Below, one piece after another: positions 6,999-15,149 of a stretch of DNA of 22,267 nt (position 1 is its first letter; the number at the start of each line of letters is the position of its first letter). Position numbers and translations under genes: made by a program. A model generated the notes under the pieces. The model made no database searches. It had not been told where the DNA came from and was given only the letters and a program-made list of their open reading frames with translations. Origin of the DNA: Sandaracinobacteroides sp031425455 (GTDB lineage: Bacteria; Pseudomonadota; Alphaproteobacteria; Sphingomonadales; Sphingomonadaceae); assembly GCA_031425455.1 (NCBI GenBank), contig JANPJJ010000163.1:1-22267 (forward strand), read 5' to 3'.

Positions 6999-8498
6999 AT
7001 GCGCCAGATCGACCATGTGATTGCCGGCACGGTGCCGGCATCGTCGCGGTTCGGAGATATCTTCGACCCCAATGCCGGCACCATCCAGGCGCGGGTGCCG
7101 CTGGGGGATGCGGCCGTGCTGGAAACGGCCGTGCAGGCCGCGCTGAAGGCGCAGCCTGGCTGGGCAGCTACCAACCCGCAGCGCCGCGCCCGGGTGATGT
7201 TCAACTTCAAGGCACTGGTCGAAAAGAACATCGACGAACTGGCGCGCCTGCTCAGCTGCGAGCATGGCAAGGTGGTGGCCGATGCGCGAGGCGACATCCA
7301 GCGCGGGCTGGAAGTGATCGAATATGCCTGCGGCATCCCGCACGCGCTGAAGGGCGAATATACCCAAGGGGCAGGGCCGGGGATCGACGTCTATTCAATG
7401 CGAGTGCCGCTGGGGATCGGCGCGGGCATCACGCCGTTCAACTTCCCCGCGATGATCCCGATGTGGATGTTCGGGGTCGCGATCGCCTGCGGCAACGCCT
7501 TCCTCCTGAAACCCTCCGAACGCGATCCGAGCGTTCCCGTCCGCCTCGGCGAGCTGATGCTGGAAGCCGGCGCGCCCGAAGGCATCCTCCAGGTGGTGCA
7601 CGGCGACAAGGAGATGGTGGACGCGATCCTCGATCATCCGGCAATCGCCGCGATCAGCTTCGTCGGATCGTCCGACATCGCGCAGTATATCTACGCGCGT
7701 GGCACCGCGAACGCCAAGCGCGTGCAGGCGATGGGCGGGGCCAAGAACCACGGCATCGTGATGCCCGACGCCGATCTGGACCAGGTGGTGAACGATCTGG
7801 CGGGCGCCGCCTTCGGCAGCGCCGGCGAGCGCTGCATGGCGCTGCCGGTGGTGGTGCCGGTCGGCGAGAAGACCGCGGTTGCGCTGCGCGAGAAGATGAT
7901 CCCGGCGATGGCAAAGCTCCGGATTGGCGTGTCGACCGACCCCGATGCCGACTATGGCCCGGTGGTGAATGCAGTGCACAAGGCGCGCGTGGAGAGCTGG
8001 ATCCAGACCGGCGTCGATGAAGGGGCCGAGCTGGTCGTCGACGGGCGCGGGTTCAAGTTGCAGGGGCATGAGGACGGCTTCTTCGTCGGCCCCAGCCTGT
8101 TCGACCATGTGAAGCCGACGATGCAAAGCTACAAGGAAGAGATTTTCGGGCCGGTCCTGCAGATCGTGCGGGCCGAGAGCTTCGAGGATGCGGTGCGGCT
8201 GCCGAGCGAGCATCAATATGGCAACGGCGTCGCGATCTTCACGCGCAACGGCCACGCCGCGCGCGAGTTCGCGGCACGGGTGAACGTGGGGATGGTCGGG
8301 ATCAACGTGCCGATCCCGGTGCCGGTCGCCTATCACACCTTCGGCGGCTGGAAGCGAAGCGCGTTCGGCGATCACAACCAGCACGGCCCGGAGGGCGTAC
8401 GGTTCTGGACCAAGGTGAAGACGATCACGCAACGCTGGCCAGACGGGACAGCAGACGGAAGCGCGGCGAACGCGTTCGTCATTCCGACGATGGGATAG
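6999..8498 (+). CDS. mmsA: Methylmalonate-semialdehyde dehydrogenase (CoA-acylating)
   Basis: A 499-residue aldehyde dehydrogenase superfamily enzyme that converts methylmalonate semialdehyde to propionyl-CoA (and malonate semialdehyde to acetyl-CoA) with NAD and CoA, the last step of distal valine catabolism. Seen: ITPFNFPAMIPMWMF (144-158), KPSERDPS (171-178), FVGSS (221-225) and catalytic Cys279 in AGERCMALP. The position normally held by the general-base Glu reads GGAKNH, with Asn250, which is characteristic of the CoA-dependent MMSDH subfamily. The ATG at 6999 gives the family-length protein. An upstream GTG at 6954 would add 15 unlike residues. Followed after 4 bases by the hydratase gene and then mmsB. 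Confidence 0.95.
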   Translation: MRQIDHVIAGTVPASSRFGDIFDPNAGTIQARVPLGDAAVLETAVQAALKAQPGWAATNPQRRARVMFNFKALVEKNIDELARLLSCEHGKVVADARGDIQRGLEVIEYACGIPHALKGEYTQGAGPGIDVYSMRVPLGIGAGITPFNFPAMIPMWMFGVAIACGNAFLLKPSERDPSVPVRLGELMLEAGAPEGILQVVHGDKEMVDAILDHPAIAAISFVGSSDIAQYIYARGTANAKRVQAMGGAKNHGIVMPDADLDQVVNDLAGAAFGSAGERCMALPVVVPVGEKTAVALREKMIPAMAKLRIGVSTDPDADYGPVVNAVHKARVESWIQTGVDEGAELVVDGRGFKLQGHEDGFFVGPSLFDHVKPTMQSYKEEIFGPVLQIVRAESFEDAVRLPSEHQYGNGVAIFTRNGHAAREFAARVNVGMVGINVPIPVPVAYHTFGGWKRSAFGDHNQHGPEGVRFWTKVKTITQRWPDGTADGSAANAFVIPTMG

Positions 8499-8502
8499 GG
8501 AC

Positions 8503-9276
8503 ATGAGCTACGAGACATTGCGGGTCGAGCAGCGCGGCGCCGTCACGCTGGTCACGCTGAACCGCCCCCAGGCGCTGAACGCGCTGAACAATGCCGTGCT
8601 GCAGGAATTGCTGGCGGCGTTCGCGGCCTATGATGCGGACCCCACCCAGCGGTGCGCGGTGTTGACCGGCAGCGAAAAGGCCTTTGCCGCCGGGGCCGAC
8701 ATCAAGGAAATGCAGCCTCAGGGCGTGGGCGACATGTTCGGCGGCAATTATTTCGCCGGCTACGAGCTGCTGACCCGGACCCGCAAGCCCATCATCGCGG
8801 CGGTCGCCGGCTATGCCCTGGGCGGCGGCTGCGAGCTTGCCATGATGTGCGACATGATCATCGCCGCCGACAGCGCGAAATTCGGCCAACCCGAAATCAA
8901 GCTGGGGGTCACGCCCGGCATGGGCGGGTCGCAGCGGATGGCGCGCGCGATCGGCAAGGCGAAAACGATGGACATGTGCCTGACCGGGCGGATGATGGAC
9001 GCGCGCGAAGCCGAAGCCTCCGGCCTCGTCGCGCGGGTGGTGCCGGCCGCCGATCTGCTGGCGGAATCGCTGAAGGCAGCCGAGACGATCGCCGCCATGC
9101 CCCCGCTCGCTGCCTTGGCGGTGAAGGAGCAGGTCAACGTCGCGTTCGAAACGACGCTGGCGCAAGGCGTGCTGTTCGAGCGGCGGCTGTTCCACGGCCT
9201 GTTCGGCACAGTGGACCAGAAAGAGGGCATGGCAGCCTTCGTGGAAAAGCGGCCCGGAAAATGGGTGGGGAAATGA
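8503..9276 (+). CDS. Enoyl-CoA hydratase (crotonase family), probable valine-pathway hydratase
   Basis: A 257-residue crotonase-fold enzyme. Both catalytic glutamates of true enoyl-CoA hydratases are present: Glu111 in GGGCELAMMCD and Glu131 in FGQPEIKLGVTPGMGG. The oxyanion-hole segment AAGADIKEM is at 62-70. This pattern matches mitochondrial ECHS1-type short-chain hydratases rather than the larger 3-hydroxyisobutyryl-CoA hydrolase (usually about 350 residues). Its position between mmsA and mmsB suggests hydration of methacrylyl-CoA to 3-hydroxyisobutyryl-CoA. A general beta-oxidation role remains possible. The ATG lies 4 bases after the mmsA stop, and its TGA overlaps the mmsB ATG, so the three genes are almost certainly one transcript. 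Confidence 0.92.
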   Translation: MSYETLRVEQRGAVTLVTLNRPQALNALNNAVLQELLAAFAAYDADPTQRCAVLTGSEKAFAAGADIKEMQPQGVGDMFGGNYFAGYELLTRTRKPIIAAVAGYALGGGCELAMMCDMIIAADSAKFGQPEIKLGVTPGMGGSQRMARAIGKAKTMDMCLTGRMMDAREAEASGLVARVVPAADLLAESLKAAETIAAMPPLAALAVKEQVNVAFETTLAQGVLFERRLFHGLFGTVDQKEGMAAFVEKRPGKWVGK

Positions 9277-10160
9277 GCGACCGGATGACCGTCGCCTTCA
9301 TCGGGCTGGGCAATATGGGGGGCGGCATGGCCGCCAACCTGGCGGCAAAAGACTTCGCGGTTCGCGCCTTCGATCTGTCGGTGGCAGCGCTGGCGAAGGC
9401 CGAAGCTGCCGGGTGCACGCCCTGCAACAGTGCCCCAGAAGCCGTTTTGGGTGCCGGGGTGGTCGTCACCATGCTGCCCGCAGGCCAGCATGTCGCGGCG
9501 ACCTACCGCGACGCGCTGTTCGGAACGGCGGCGCCGGGCACGCTGCTGATCGATTGCTCCACCATCGACGTCGGCACTGCAAAGACGGTCGCCGCCGAAG
9601 CAGCCGCCTACGGCCTCGTCGCAGTCGACGCCCCTGTGTCCGGCGGGATCGCCGCTGCCAACGCCGGCACGCTGACGTTCATGGTCGGCGGCACCGACGA
9701 GGGCTTCGCGCGGGCAAAACCCGTGCTGGAAGCGATGGGCAAGGCCGTGATCCACGCCGGCGCCAACGGCGCCGGGCAGACCGCCAAGATCTGCAACAAC
9801 ATGCTGCTCGGTGCTTCGATGGTGGCGACCGCGGAGGCATTCCTTCTGGCCAGGAAGCTCGGGCTCGATCCGCAGCGCTTCTACGACATCGCCTCGGTGT
9901 CGTCGGGGCAGAGCTGGTCGATGACAAGCTATTGCCCGCTGCCGGGCGTCGGCCCCGAGACGCCGGCAGATCGCGACTATCAGGGCGGCTTTGCGGTCGC
10001 CTTGATGCTGAAGGACCTGCGGTTGGCGGCAGAGGCAGCCGGGCTGGCAGGGGCCGAAACCCCGATGGGGGCGAAGGCGCTGGAACTCTACGAGGATTTC
10101 GCCGCGCAAGGGCAGGGCGGCCTCGACTTCTCGGCGATCATCAGGGCCCTCGAACAATAG
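9273..10160 (+). CDS. mmsB: 3-Hydroxyisobutyrate dehydrogenase
   Basis: A 295-residue NAD-dependent beta-hydroxyacid dehydrogenase that oxidises 3-hydroxyisobutyrate to methylmalonate semialdehyde, the substrate of MmsA. The Rossmann motif is GLGNMG (11-16). The substrate segment is DAPVSGG (119-125). The catalytic Lys172 and Asn175-Asn176 lie in GQTAKICNNMLLG. A long QSWSMTSYCPLPG loop and a C-terminal KDLRLAAEAA helix complete the family pattern. Length is typical (about 295). The ATG overlaps the hydratase stop (ATGA) and is preceded by a purine-rich GGTGGGGAA. Intact. It closes the mmsA-hydratase-mmsB unit. Confidence 0.94.
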   Translation: MSDRMTVAFIGLGNMGGGMAANLAAKDFAVRAFDLSVAALAKAEAAGCTPCNSAPEAVLGAGVVVTMLPAGQHVAATYRDALFGTAAPGTLLIDCSTIDVGTAKTVAAEAAAYGLVAVDAPVSGGIAAANAGTLTFMVGGTDEGFARAKPVLEAMGKAVIHAGANGAGQTAKICNNMLLGASMVATAEAFLLARKLGLDPQRFYDIASVSSGQSWSMTSYCPLPGVGPETPADRDYQGGFAVALMLKDLRLAAEAAGLAGAETPMGAKALELYEDFAAQGQGGLDFSAIIRALEQ

Positions 10161-10193
10161 GGCAATGAGGCAATAGGGCAGCATTGCTTGCCC
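10155..10193 (+). repeat. Direct repeat and nested hairpin after mmsB
   Basis: CAATAGGGCA occurs twice (10155-10164 and 10171-10180, 16 bp apart). The first copy overlaps the mmsB stop codon. The same stretch folds into nested arms: GGGCAA (10160-10165) with TTGCCC (10188-10193), and inside it GCAAT (10170-10174) with ATTGC (10183-10187). No T-run follows. It may mark the 3' end of the mms transcript. Function is unproven. Confidence 0.4.
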
Positions 10194-10265
10194 ATCCGTT
10201 GACCCCTGCGGGCGATGGGTGCAAGGCGCGAACCTTCCGCGATCTTCACGATGGGCACCGCCGCC

Positions 10266-13200
10266 ATGGCCTCCACTCCGTTCGCCGACGAACTCCGCCG
10301 CTGGCACCGCGCCCCCGAGCCCGACGTGCTGGCGCCGTTACTGCCCGCGGCGACCATTGCGCCCGGCGAGCGCGACGCCGTGCTGGCGCGCGCGTCGGGC
10401 CTGCTGGCCGATCTTCGCGCCGCCGAAATGGAAGGCTGGGTCAACCGCTTCCTTCAGCAGTACCGGCTGAACACCGCCGAGGGAAAGGCGCTGCTCAGCC
10501 TGGCAGAAGCCTTCCTGCGCGTGCCCGACACCGAGACTGCGGACCTCCTGATCCGCGACAAGCTGGGCGAGGCCGAGTGGGACCGATTCGCCGGGCAGTC
10601 GGACTCGCCCCTGGTGAACTCGGCAACCTGGGGCCTCGTGATCACCAAGGCGCTGGTCAGGGAAGAGGGCGGCGCGCTGAAGCGGCTGATCGCGCGCGCC
10701 GGCGAGCCGTTCGTACGGACGGCGGTGGGCGCGGCGATGAAGCTGATGGCACAGATATTCGTCATGGGCCGCAACATCGATGAGGCCCTGAAGCGAGCAG
10801 ATGAAAAGGATTACAAGGACTTCACCGCCAGCTTTGATATGCTGGGAGAGGCTGCGCGCACCCACGAGGACGCGGCCCGATATGCGCAGGCCTATGTCGC
10901 CGCACTCGAAGCGGTGGGACGGCAGGGCAATCGTCGGGCGCACAGCATCTCGGTAAAGCTCTCGGCGCTGCACCCGCGCTATGAAACCGCCCATGCCGCC
11001 GAGGCGGTGCCGGCACTCACCGACCTCCTGCTGGGGCTCGCCCGTCGCGCAGCGTCGCTGAACGTCGGGCTCACGATCGATGCCGAGGAGCAGGACCGGC
11101 TGCTGATGTCGCTCGACATCATCGGAGCCATCGCGCGCGATCCCGGGCTGAAAGGCTGGGATGGGCTGGGAATGGCCGTGCAGGCCTATGGCAAGCGCGC
11201 CCGGCCGCTCGTCGACTGGGCGCAAGCGCTCGGGGCGGAGACAGGGCGGCGCCTCCAGGTTCGGCTGGTGAAGGGCGCCTATTGGGACAGCGAGATCAAG
11301 CGCGCCCAGGAAAACGGGCTCAGCGGCTATCCGCTGTTCACGCGCAAGGGCGCAACCGACGTCTCCTATCTCGCCTGCGCCAAGGTCATGCTGGCGAGCC
11401 CGCACATCTTCCCGGCCTTCGCCAGCCACAATGCGCTGACGGTGGCGACCATCGCCGAATGGGCCGGCACGTCGCGCGATTTCGAGTTCCAGCGGCTGCA
11501 CGGCATGGGTGGCGGCCTGTACGAGCGGATGGTGCGAGAGGAGGGCTATGGCTGCCGGCTCTATGCCCCGGTCGGCGGCCACCGCGACCTGCTCGCCTAT
11601 CTGGTGCGGCGCCTGCTGGAGAATGGCGCCAATTCCAGCTTCGTGCACCAGCTGTCCGACAGCGGCATCAGCGAGGCCGAGCTACTGGCCGACCCTGCCC
11701 TTAGGATCGCGGCCGTGGGCGGCGCCCCGCATCCCTCCATCCCGCTTCCCGCCGCGATCTTCCCGGGCCGGCGCAACTCCGCCGGGCTCGATCTCGGAGA
11801 TGCCGACACGCTGGAGCGGGTTGAGGGGGCAATTGCCGCTGCCCTGGCGCAGCCGCACCTCGCCGCCCCGCTGATCGGGGGGCAGTCGGCCGCAGGCACC
11901 TCGCGCCCGGTCGCAAATCCGGCAGACCCTTCGGAGATCGTCGGGGAAGTGGTGGAGGCCACGGCGGCGCATGTCGCGCGCGCGCTTGCGCTGGCAGAGG
12001 CCGCCGCCCCGGGCTGGGCCGCGACACCGGTAGAGATACGCGCCGCCGCGCTGGAAGCTCTCGCCGACCGGCTCGAGGCAGACCGCGACCCGCTTCTCGC
12101 GCTGCTGCAGGCAGAGGCCGGGAAGACGCTGGGCGATGCCATGGCCGACCTGCGCGAAGCGGTCGATTTCTGTCGATACTATGCAGTGGAGGCGCGGCGA
12201 CAGTTCTCCCCGATCGACCTGCCCGGGCCGACCGGCGAAGCCAACAGCCTGCACCTGGCCGGGCGCGGTGTCGTCGTAACAATCGCCCCCTGGAACTTCC
12301 CGCTGGCGATCTTCCTGGGGCAGACCGCCGCCGCCCTCGTCGCCGGAAATGCGGTCATCGCCAAGCCCGCGCCGCAGACCCCGCTGATCGCGATGCGGGC
12401 CGTGCGCCATGCCCATGCCGCCGGCATTCCAGCCGATGTGCTGGCGCTGCTTCCCGGCGGTGGCGACGTCGGCGCCGCGCTCACGGCGGACCGGCGGGTG
12501 GCGGGTGTCGCGTTCACCGGATCGACCCGCACCGCCCGCGCCATCGCGCGCAGCCTGCTGGCGGACGATGCCCGCCCGCTGGTGCCGCTGATCGCCGAGA
12601 CCGGCGGGCTGAACGCGATGATCGTCGATTCGACTGCACTGCCCGAGCAGGTCGTGCAGGATGTCGTCACGTCCGCGTTCCGCTCGGCCGGGCAGCGCTG
12701 CTCCGCGCTCAGGCTGCTGATGCTCCAGGAAGAGGTCGCCGCGCCTGTTATCGAGATGCTGAAGGGTGCGATGGACACGCTGGCGATCGGAAACCCTCGC
12801 GAGCGCCGAACCGACATCGGCCCGGTGATCGACGAGGCGGCATGCCGGCGCCTGACAACCTATCTGGCGGCGCATCCGGCGCGCATCCTGCACCAGCGCG
12901 CCACACCTGAAATCGGCTGGTTCGTGCCGCCCACCCTCCTCCGGCTGGATGCCCCGGAGGAGCTGAGCGAGGAGTGGTTCGGCCCGATTCTGCATATCGC
13001 CACCTGGCGCGCGGGGGAGCTGGAGACGCTGGTCGGGCGGATCAACGCCGCCGGCTATGGCCTGACGATGGGGCTGCACAGCCGGATTGCGGCCGCGGCA
13101 GACCTGGTCCGGCGGACGGCAAAGGTCGGCAATCTCTATGTGAACCGGGCGATGATCGGGGCGGTGGTGGGGGCGCAGCCGTTCGGCGGGGAGGGGCTTT

Positions 13201-13322
13201 CAGGCACCGGCCCCAAGGCCGGCGGGCCGCATTATCTGCCGCGCTTCGCGGTGGAACGCGCGGTCAGCATCGACACGACCAGCAGCGGCGGCAACGCCAG
13301 CCTGCTGTCGATCGAGGCGTGA
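10266..13322 (+). CDS. putA: Bifunctional proline dehydrogenase / L-glutamate gamma-semialdehyde dehydrogenase
   Basis: A protein of about 1018 residues that oxidises proline to glutamate in two steps at the inner face of the membrane. The FAD-linked PRODH barrel covers roughly residues 110-470 and ends with the signature FQRLHGMGG...YAPVGGHRDLL...RRLLENGANSSFVHQ. The aldehyde dehydrogenase half covers about 530-1000, with IAPWNFPLAIF, GVAFTGST, IAETGGLNAMIV and catalytic Cys812 in AGQRCSALR. The C-terminus ends with GGNASLLS, typical of type A PutA. There is no N-terminal ribbon-helix-helix domain, so it does not self-repress like E. coli PutA. The start is uncertain: ATGs at 10215, 10251 and 10266 are in frame and none has a good Shine-Dalgarno. 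I took 10266. Converges on an AraC gene 3 bp away. Confidence 0.95.
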   Translation: MASTPFADELRRWHRAPEPDVLAPLLPAATIAPGERDAVLARASGLLADLRAAEMEGWVNRFLQQYRLNTAEGKALLSLAEAFLRVPDTETADLLIRDKLGEAEWDRFAGQSDSPLVNSATWGLVITKALVREEGGALKRLIARAGEPFVRTAVGAAMKLMAQIFVMGRNIDEALKRADEKDYKDFTASFDMLGEAARTHEDAARYAQAYVAALEAVGRQGNRRAHSISVKLSALHPRYETAHAAEAVPALTDLLLGLARRAASLNVGLTIDAEEQDRLLMSLDIIGAIARDPGLKGWDGLGMAVQAYGKRARPLVDWAQALGAETGRRLQVRLVKGAYWDSEIKRAQENGLSGYPLFTRKGATDVSYLACAKVMLASPHIFPAFASHNALTVATIAEWAGTSRDFEFQRLHGMGGGLYERMVREEGYGCRLYAPVGGHRDLLAYLVRRLLENGANSSFVHQLSDSGISEAELLADPALRIAAVGGAPHPSIPLPAAIFPGRRNSAGLDLGDADTLERVEGAIAAALAQPHLAAPLIGGQSAAGTSRPVANPADPSEIVGEVVEATAAHVARALALAEAAAPGWAATPVEIRAAALEALADRLEADRDPLLALLQAEAGKTLGDAMADLREAVDFCRYYAVEARRQFSPIDLPGPTGEANSLHLAGRGVVVTIAPWNFPLAIFLGQTAAALVAGNAVIAKPAPQTPLIAMRAVRHAHAAGIPADVLALLPGGGDVGAALTADRRVAGVAFTGSTRTARAIARSLLADDARPLVPLIAETGGLNAMIVDSTALPEQVVQDVVTSAFRSAGQRCSALRLLMLQEEVAAPVIEMLKGAMDTLAIGNPRERRTDIGPVIDEAACRRLTTYLAAHPARILHQRATPEIGWFVPPTLLRLDAPEELSEEWFGPILHIATWRAGELETLVGRINAAGYGLTMGLHSRIAAAADLVRRTAKVGNLYVNRAMIGAVVGAQPFGGEGLSGTGPKAGGPHYLPRFAVERAVSIDTTSSGGNASLLSIEA

Positions 13323-13325
13323 TCC

Positions 13326-14183
13326 TCAGACCCGCCGCCACTGGCTCGGCGTAACGCCGACCACCCGCCGGAAACTGGCCGTGAAGCGGCTGTGGCTCCG
13401 ATAGCCGCAGGCATTGGCAATTTCCTCCACGCCCATGTCGGTGGCGCAAAGCAGGTGACGGGCGCGCACCATCCGGCGCGCGGTCAGGTGGCCATGCGGG
13501 GTGCGCCCCGTCTCGGCGTGAAAACTGCGGGCAAAATGGAACGGCGAGAGCCCCGCAGTCTCGGCCATCGACGCCAGGGTGACGCTGCCCCCCAGCTCGG
13601 CCTCGACATGGTCCAGCACGCGCCGCAACGTCGGGCGCGACAGCCGGATCGGCGTTGCTCGGGGGTGCGATGCGCCAGTCGCGGTTTCCACCAGTCCGCC
13701 CAGCAGCGATTCCAGCGCGGTTTCGAAGCTCAGCCCGCTGTCCGCCGCTGCTGCACAGCGCATCAGCCGCTGCATCGGGCCGGTCAGCCGCGCGGACTGG
13801 AGGCCGATGACGGCTGGCAGGTCGAGCGTCCGGGGGTCGCGCCGGGCAATCCGGTCCGCCGCCCGGTCTAGCACCGCCGGCGGCAGGTAAAGGTGGGCAA
13901 AGGCGATCGGCCCCTCCGTCACCCAGTCGAAGCGGCTGCCTTGCGGCACGATGGTGATGCCGCCGTCCGGTACTTCCACCGTCAGTGCGGGGCCTTCGCC
14001 GCTGCGGTTCACCCGCTTGGCGCCGCCCAGGTGCAGCACGATGTAGTGCCGGTCGAGCCGAGGTTGCGGCATGACCGGCGACGTGCCCGACCAGGCGCAC
14101 AGCTCTACCCCGTGCGCGGCCGCGCGCAGGTCCGGCGGACGGCTGAGGCGTGCAGCCCATTGAGCAGGGGTGGCGGTGGCCAT
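13326..14183 (-). CDS. AraC-family transcriptional regulator
   Basis: A 285-residue one-component regulator. The N-terminal half (about 1-150) is a cupin-like sensing region with RHYIVLHLGG and PDGGITIVPQGSRFDW. The C-terminal 100 residues hold the two helix-turn-helix motifs of the AraC family: SVTLASMAETAGLSPFHFARSF, then the signature GVEEIANACGYRSHSRFTASFRRVVGVTPSQWRR. The ATG at 14181-14183 was chosen because homology-like sequence begins there. The frame is open to 15215, but that part is antisense to the cytochrome gene. It is divergent from the cytochrome b/molybdoenzyme pair and convergent with putA, so the pair is the more likely target. Ligand unknown. Confidence 0.9.
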   Translation of the reverse strand: MATATPAQWAARLSRPPDLRAAAHGVELCAWSGTSPVMPQPRLDRHYIVLHLGGAKRVNRSGEGPALTVEVPDGGITIVPQGSRFDWVTEGPIAFAHLYLPPAVLDRAADRIARRDPRTLDLPAVIGLQSARLTGPMQRLMRCAAAADSGLSFETALESLLGGLVETATGASHPRATPIRLSRPTLRRVLDHVEAELGGSVTLASMAETAGLSPFHFARSFHAETGRTPHGHLTARRMVRARHLLCATDMGVEEIANACGYRSHSRFTASFRRVVGVTPSQWRRV

Positions 14184-14203
14184 GGCTGCGAACCTGCCGC
14201 ATC

Positions 14204-14245
14204 GCAGCACAGCTGGCAACGGCCCCGCCTGTGCTGCCACTGTGC
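14204..14245. promoter_or_regulatory. Candidate AraC-type operator: 9-bp inverted repeat plus direct half-site
   Basis: GCAGCACAG (14204-14212) and its exact complement CTGTGCTGC (14229-14237) are separated by 16 bases. A third CTGTGC half-site (14240-14245) follows 11 bp, one helical turn, after the second. It lies in the 138-bp divergent region between the AraC gene and the cytochrome b gene, 20 bases from the regulator start. That is where an autoregulatory and target operator is expected. Binding is inference. Confidence 0.45.
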
Positions 14246-14310
14246 CGATCTTGCGCCGCCGTCCGGCGCGCTGGATGATGCCCCGCAGACGCCATGCTAG
14301 GGGAAGTGCG

Positions 14311-14316
14311 AAGGAG
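14311..14316 (+). promoter_or_regulatory. Ribosome binding site AAGGAG deciding a GTG start
   Basis: A perfect AAGGAG lies 5 bases before the GTG at 14322. No comparable site precedes the next in-frame ATG (14346), so the GTG is the probable start of the cytochrome b protein. Confidence 0.75.
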
Positions 14317-14321
14317 TCCGC

Positions 14322-15149
14322 GTGGCAAGCATCCCTGTCGACAGCATGGAACCGGACGTCGAGTGGCAGCAGCGCCACAGCGCCGTCACGCGACTGACCC
14401 ATTGGGTCCGGGTGGTGGCGCTTGCCTGCCTGATGATGTCGGGCCTGCAGATCTTCAACGCCTATCCGCGTCTGCACTGGGGCAATATCGGCAGCGACCA
14501 TGATTCCGCCTGGCTGGAAATCGGCGCCATGAACGGGCGCGGCATGGTGCGCGCAGGCAATCTCGAGATCGACACGACCGGGCTGCTCGGTCTCTCCCGG
14601 CAGGACGGCGCAACCGAAATGAAGGCCTTCCCCGGATGGGCGACGCTTCCCGCCACCCGCGATCTCGCAAGCGCGCGTCGCTGGCACTTCTTCTGGGCCT
14701 GGGTGTTTGTCATCAACGGGCTGATATATCTGGCCGTCGAGTTCGCCTCCGGCCGGTTCCGCTTGCGCATGTTCCCCAGCCGCGACGAGCTTGCCCCCGC
14801 GCACCTGATGAATGAGATCGTGAGCCACGCAGGGCTGAAGTTCCCGAAAGGCGAAGGCGCCCGAACTTATAATGTGCTGCAGAAGATCGCTTATCTGGCG
14901 GTGCTGCTCGGCCTGCTGCCGCTGATGGTGCTGACCGGCCTCACCATGTCGCCATCGTTCAGCGCCACCCTGCCGCTTGCCGAACTGTTCGGCGGCCGGC
15001 AGTCCGCCCGCTCGCTGCATTTCATCACCATGTGGCTTCTGGTCGGCTTCGTGCTGCTCCATGTGGGGCTCGTCATGCTGGCAGGGGCGTGGAACCTGCT
15101 GCGCTCCATGGTAACGGGCCGGTTCGCCATCCGGAAAGGCGTCTACTGA
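14322..15149 (+). CDS. Cytochrome b561-type membrane protein, electron partner of molybdoenzyme
   Basis: A 275-residue di-heme-type membrane cytochrome b (bacterial b561/Ni-hydrogenase b-subunit superfamily). Four hydrophobic segments are visible (about 27-47, 122-142, 186-208, 232-256). Candidate heme-ligand histidines are His27 (TRLTHW), His122 (RRWHFFW), His233 (SLHFITMW) and His247 (VLLHVG). Unusual are a hydrophilic loop of about 75 residues between segments 1 and 2, and a polar stretch of about 40 residues between 2 and 3. GTG start, supported by AAGGAG 5 bases upstream. Its stop shares a base with the start of the following molybdopterin lipoprotein gene. It probably links the quinone pool to that periplasmic enzyme. 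Not MsrQ-like in sequence order. Confidence 0.85.
   Translation: MASIPVDSMEPDVEWQQRHSAVTRLTHWVRVVALACLMMSGLQIFNAYPRLHWGNIGSDHDSAWLEIGAMNGRGMVRAGNLEIDTTGLLGLSRQDGATEMKAFPGWATLPATRDLASARRWHFFWAWVFVINGLIYLAVEFASGRFRLRMFPSRDELAPAHLMNEIVSHAGLKFPKGEGARTYNVLQKIAYLAVLLGLLPLMVLTGLTMSPSFSATLPLAELFGGRQSARSLHFITMWLLVGFVLLHVGLVMLAGAWNLLRSMVTGRFAIRKGVY

Noticed and set aside
4981..7367. Minus-strand open frames of more than 500 codons antisense to trpS, the S58 peptidase and mmsA
   Set aside because: Low-complexity Arg/Pro/Ala composition and no domain; the opposite strand carries complete conserved enzymes.
14253..14269. GC hairpin GCGCCG/CGGCGC upstream of the cytochrome b gene as terminator or riboswitch
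   Set aside because: Only 6 bp, no T-run, no conserved aptamer pattern. The inverted repeat further upstream is better supported.
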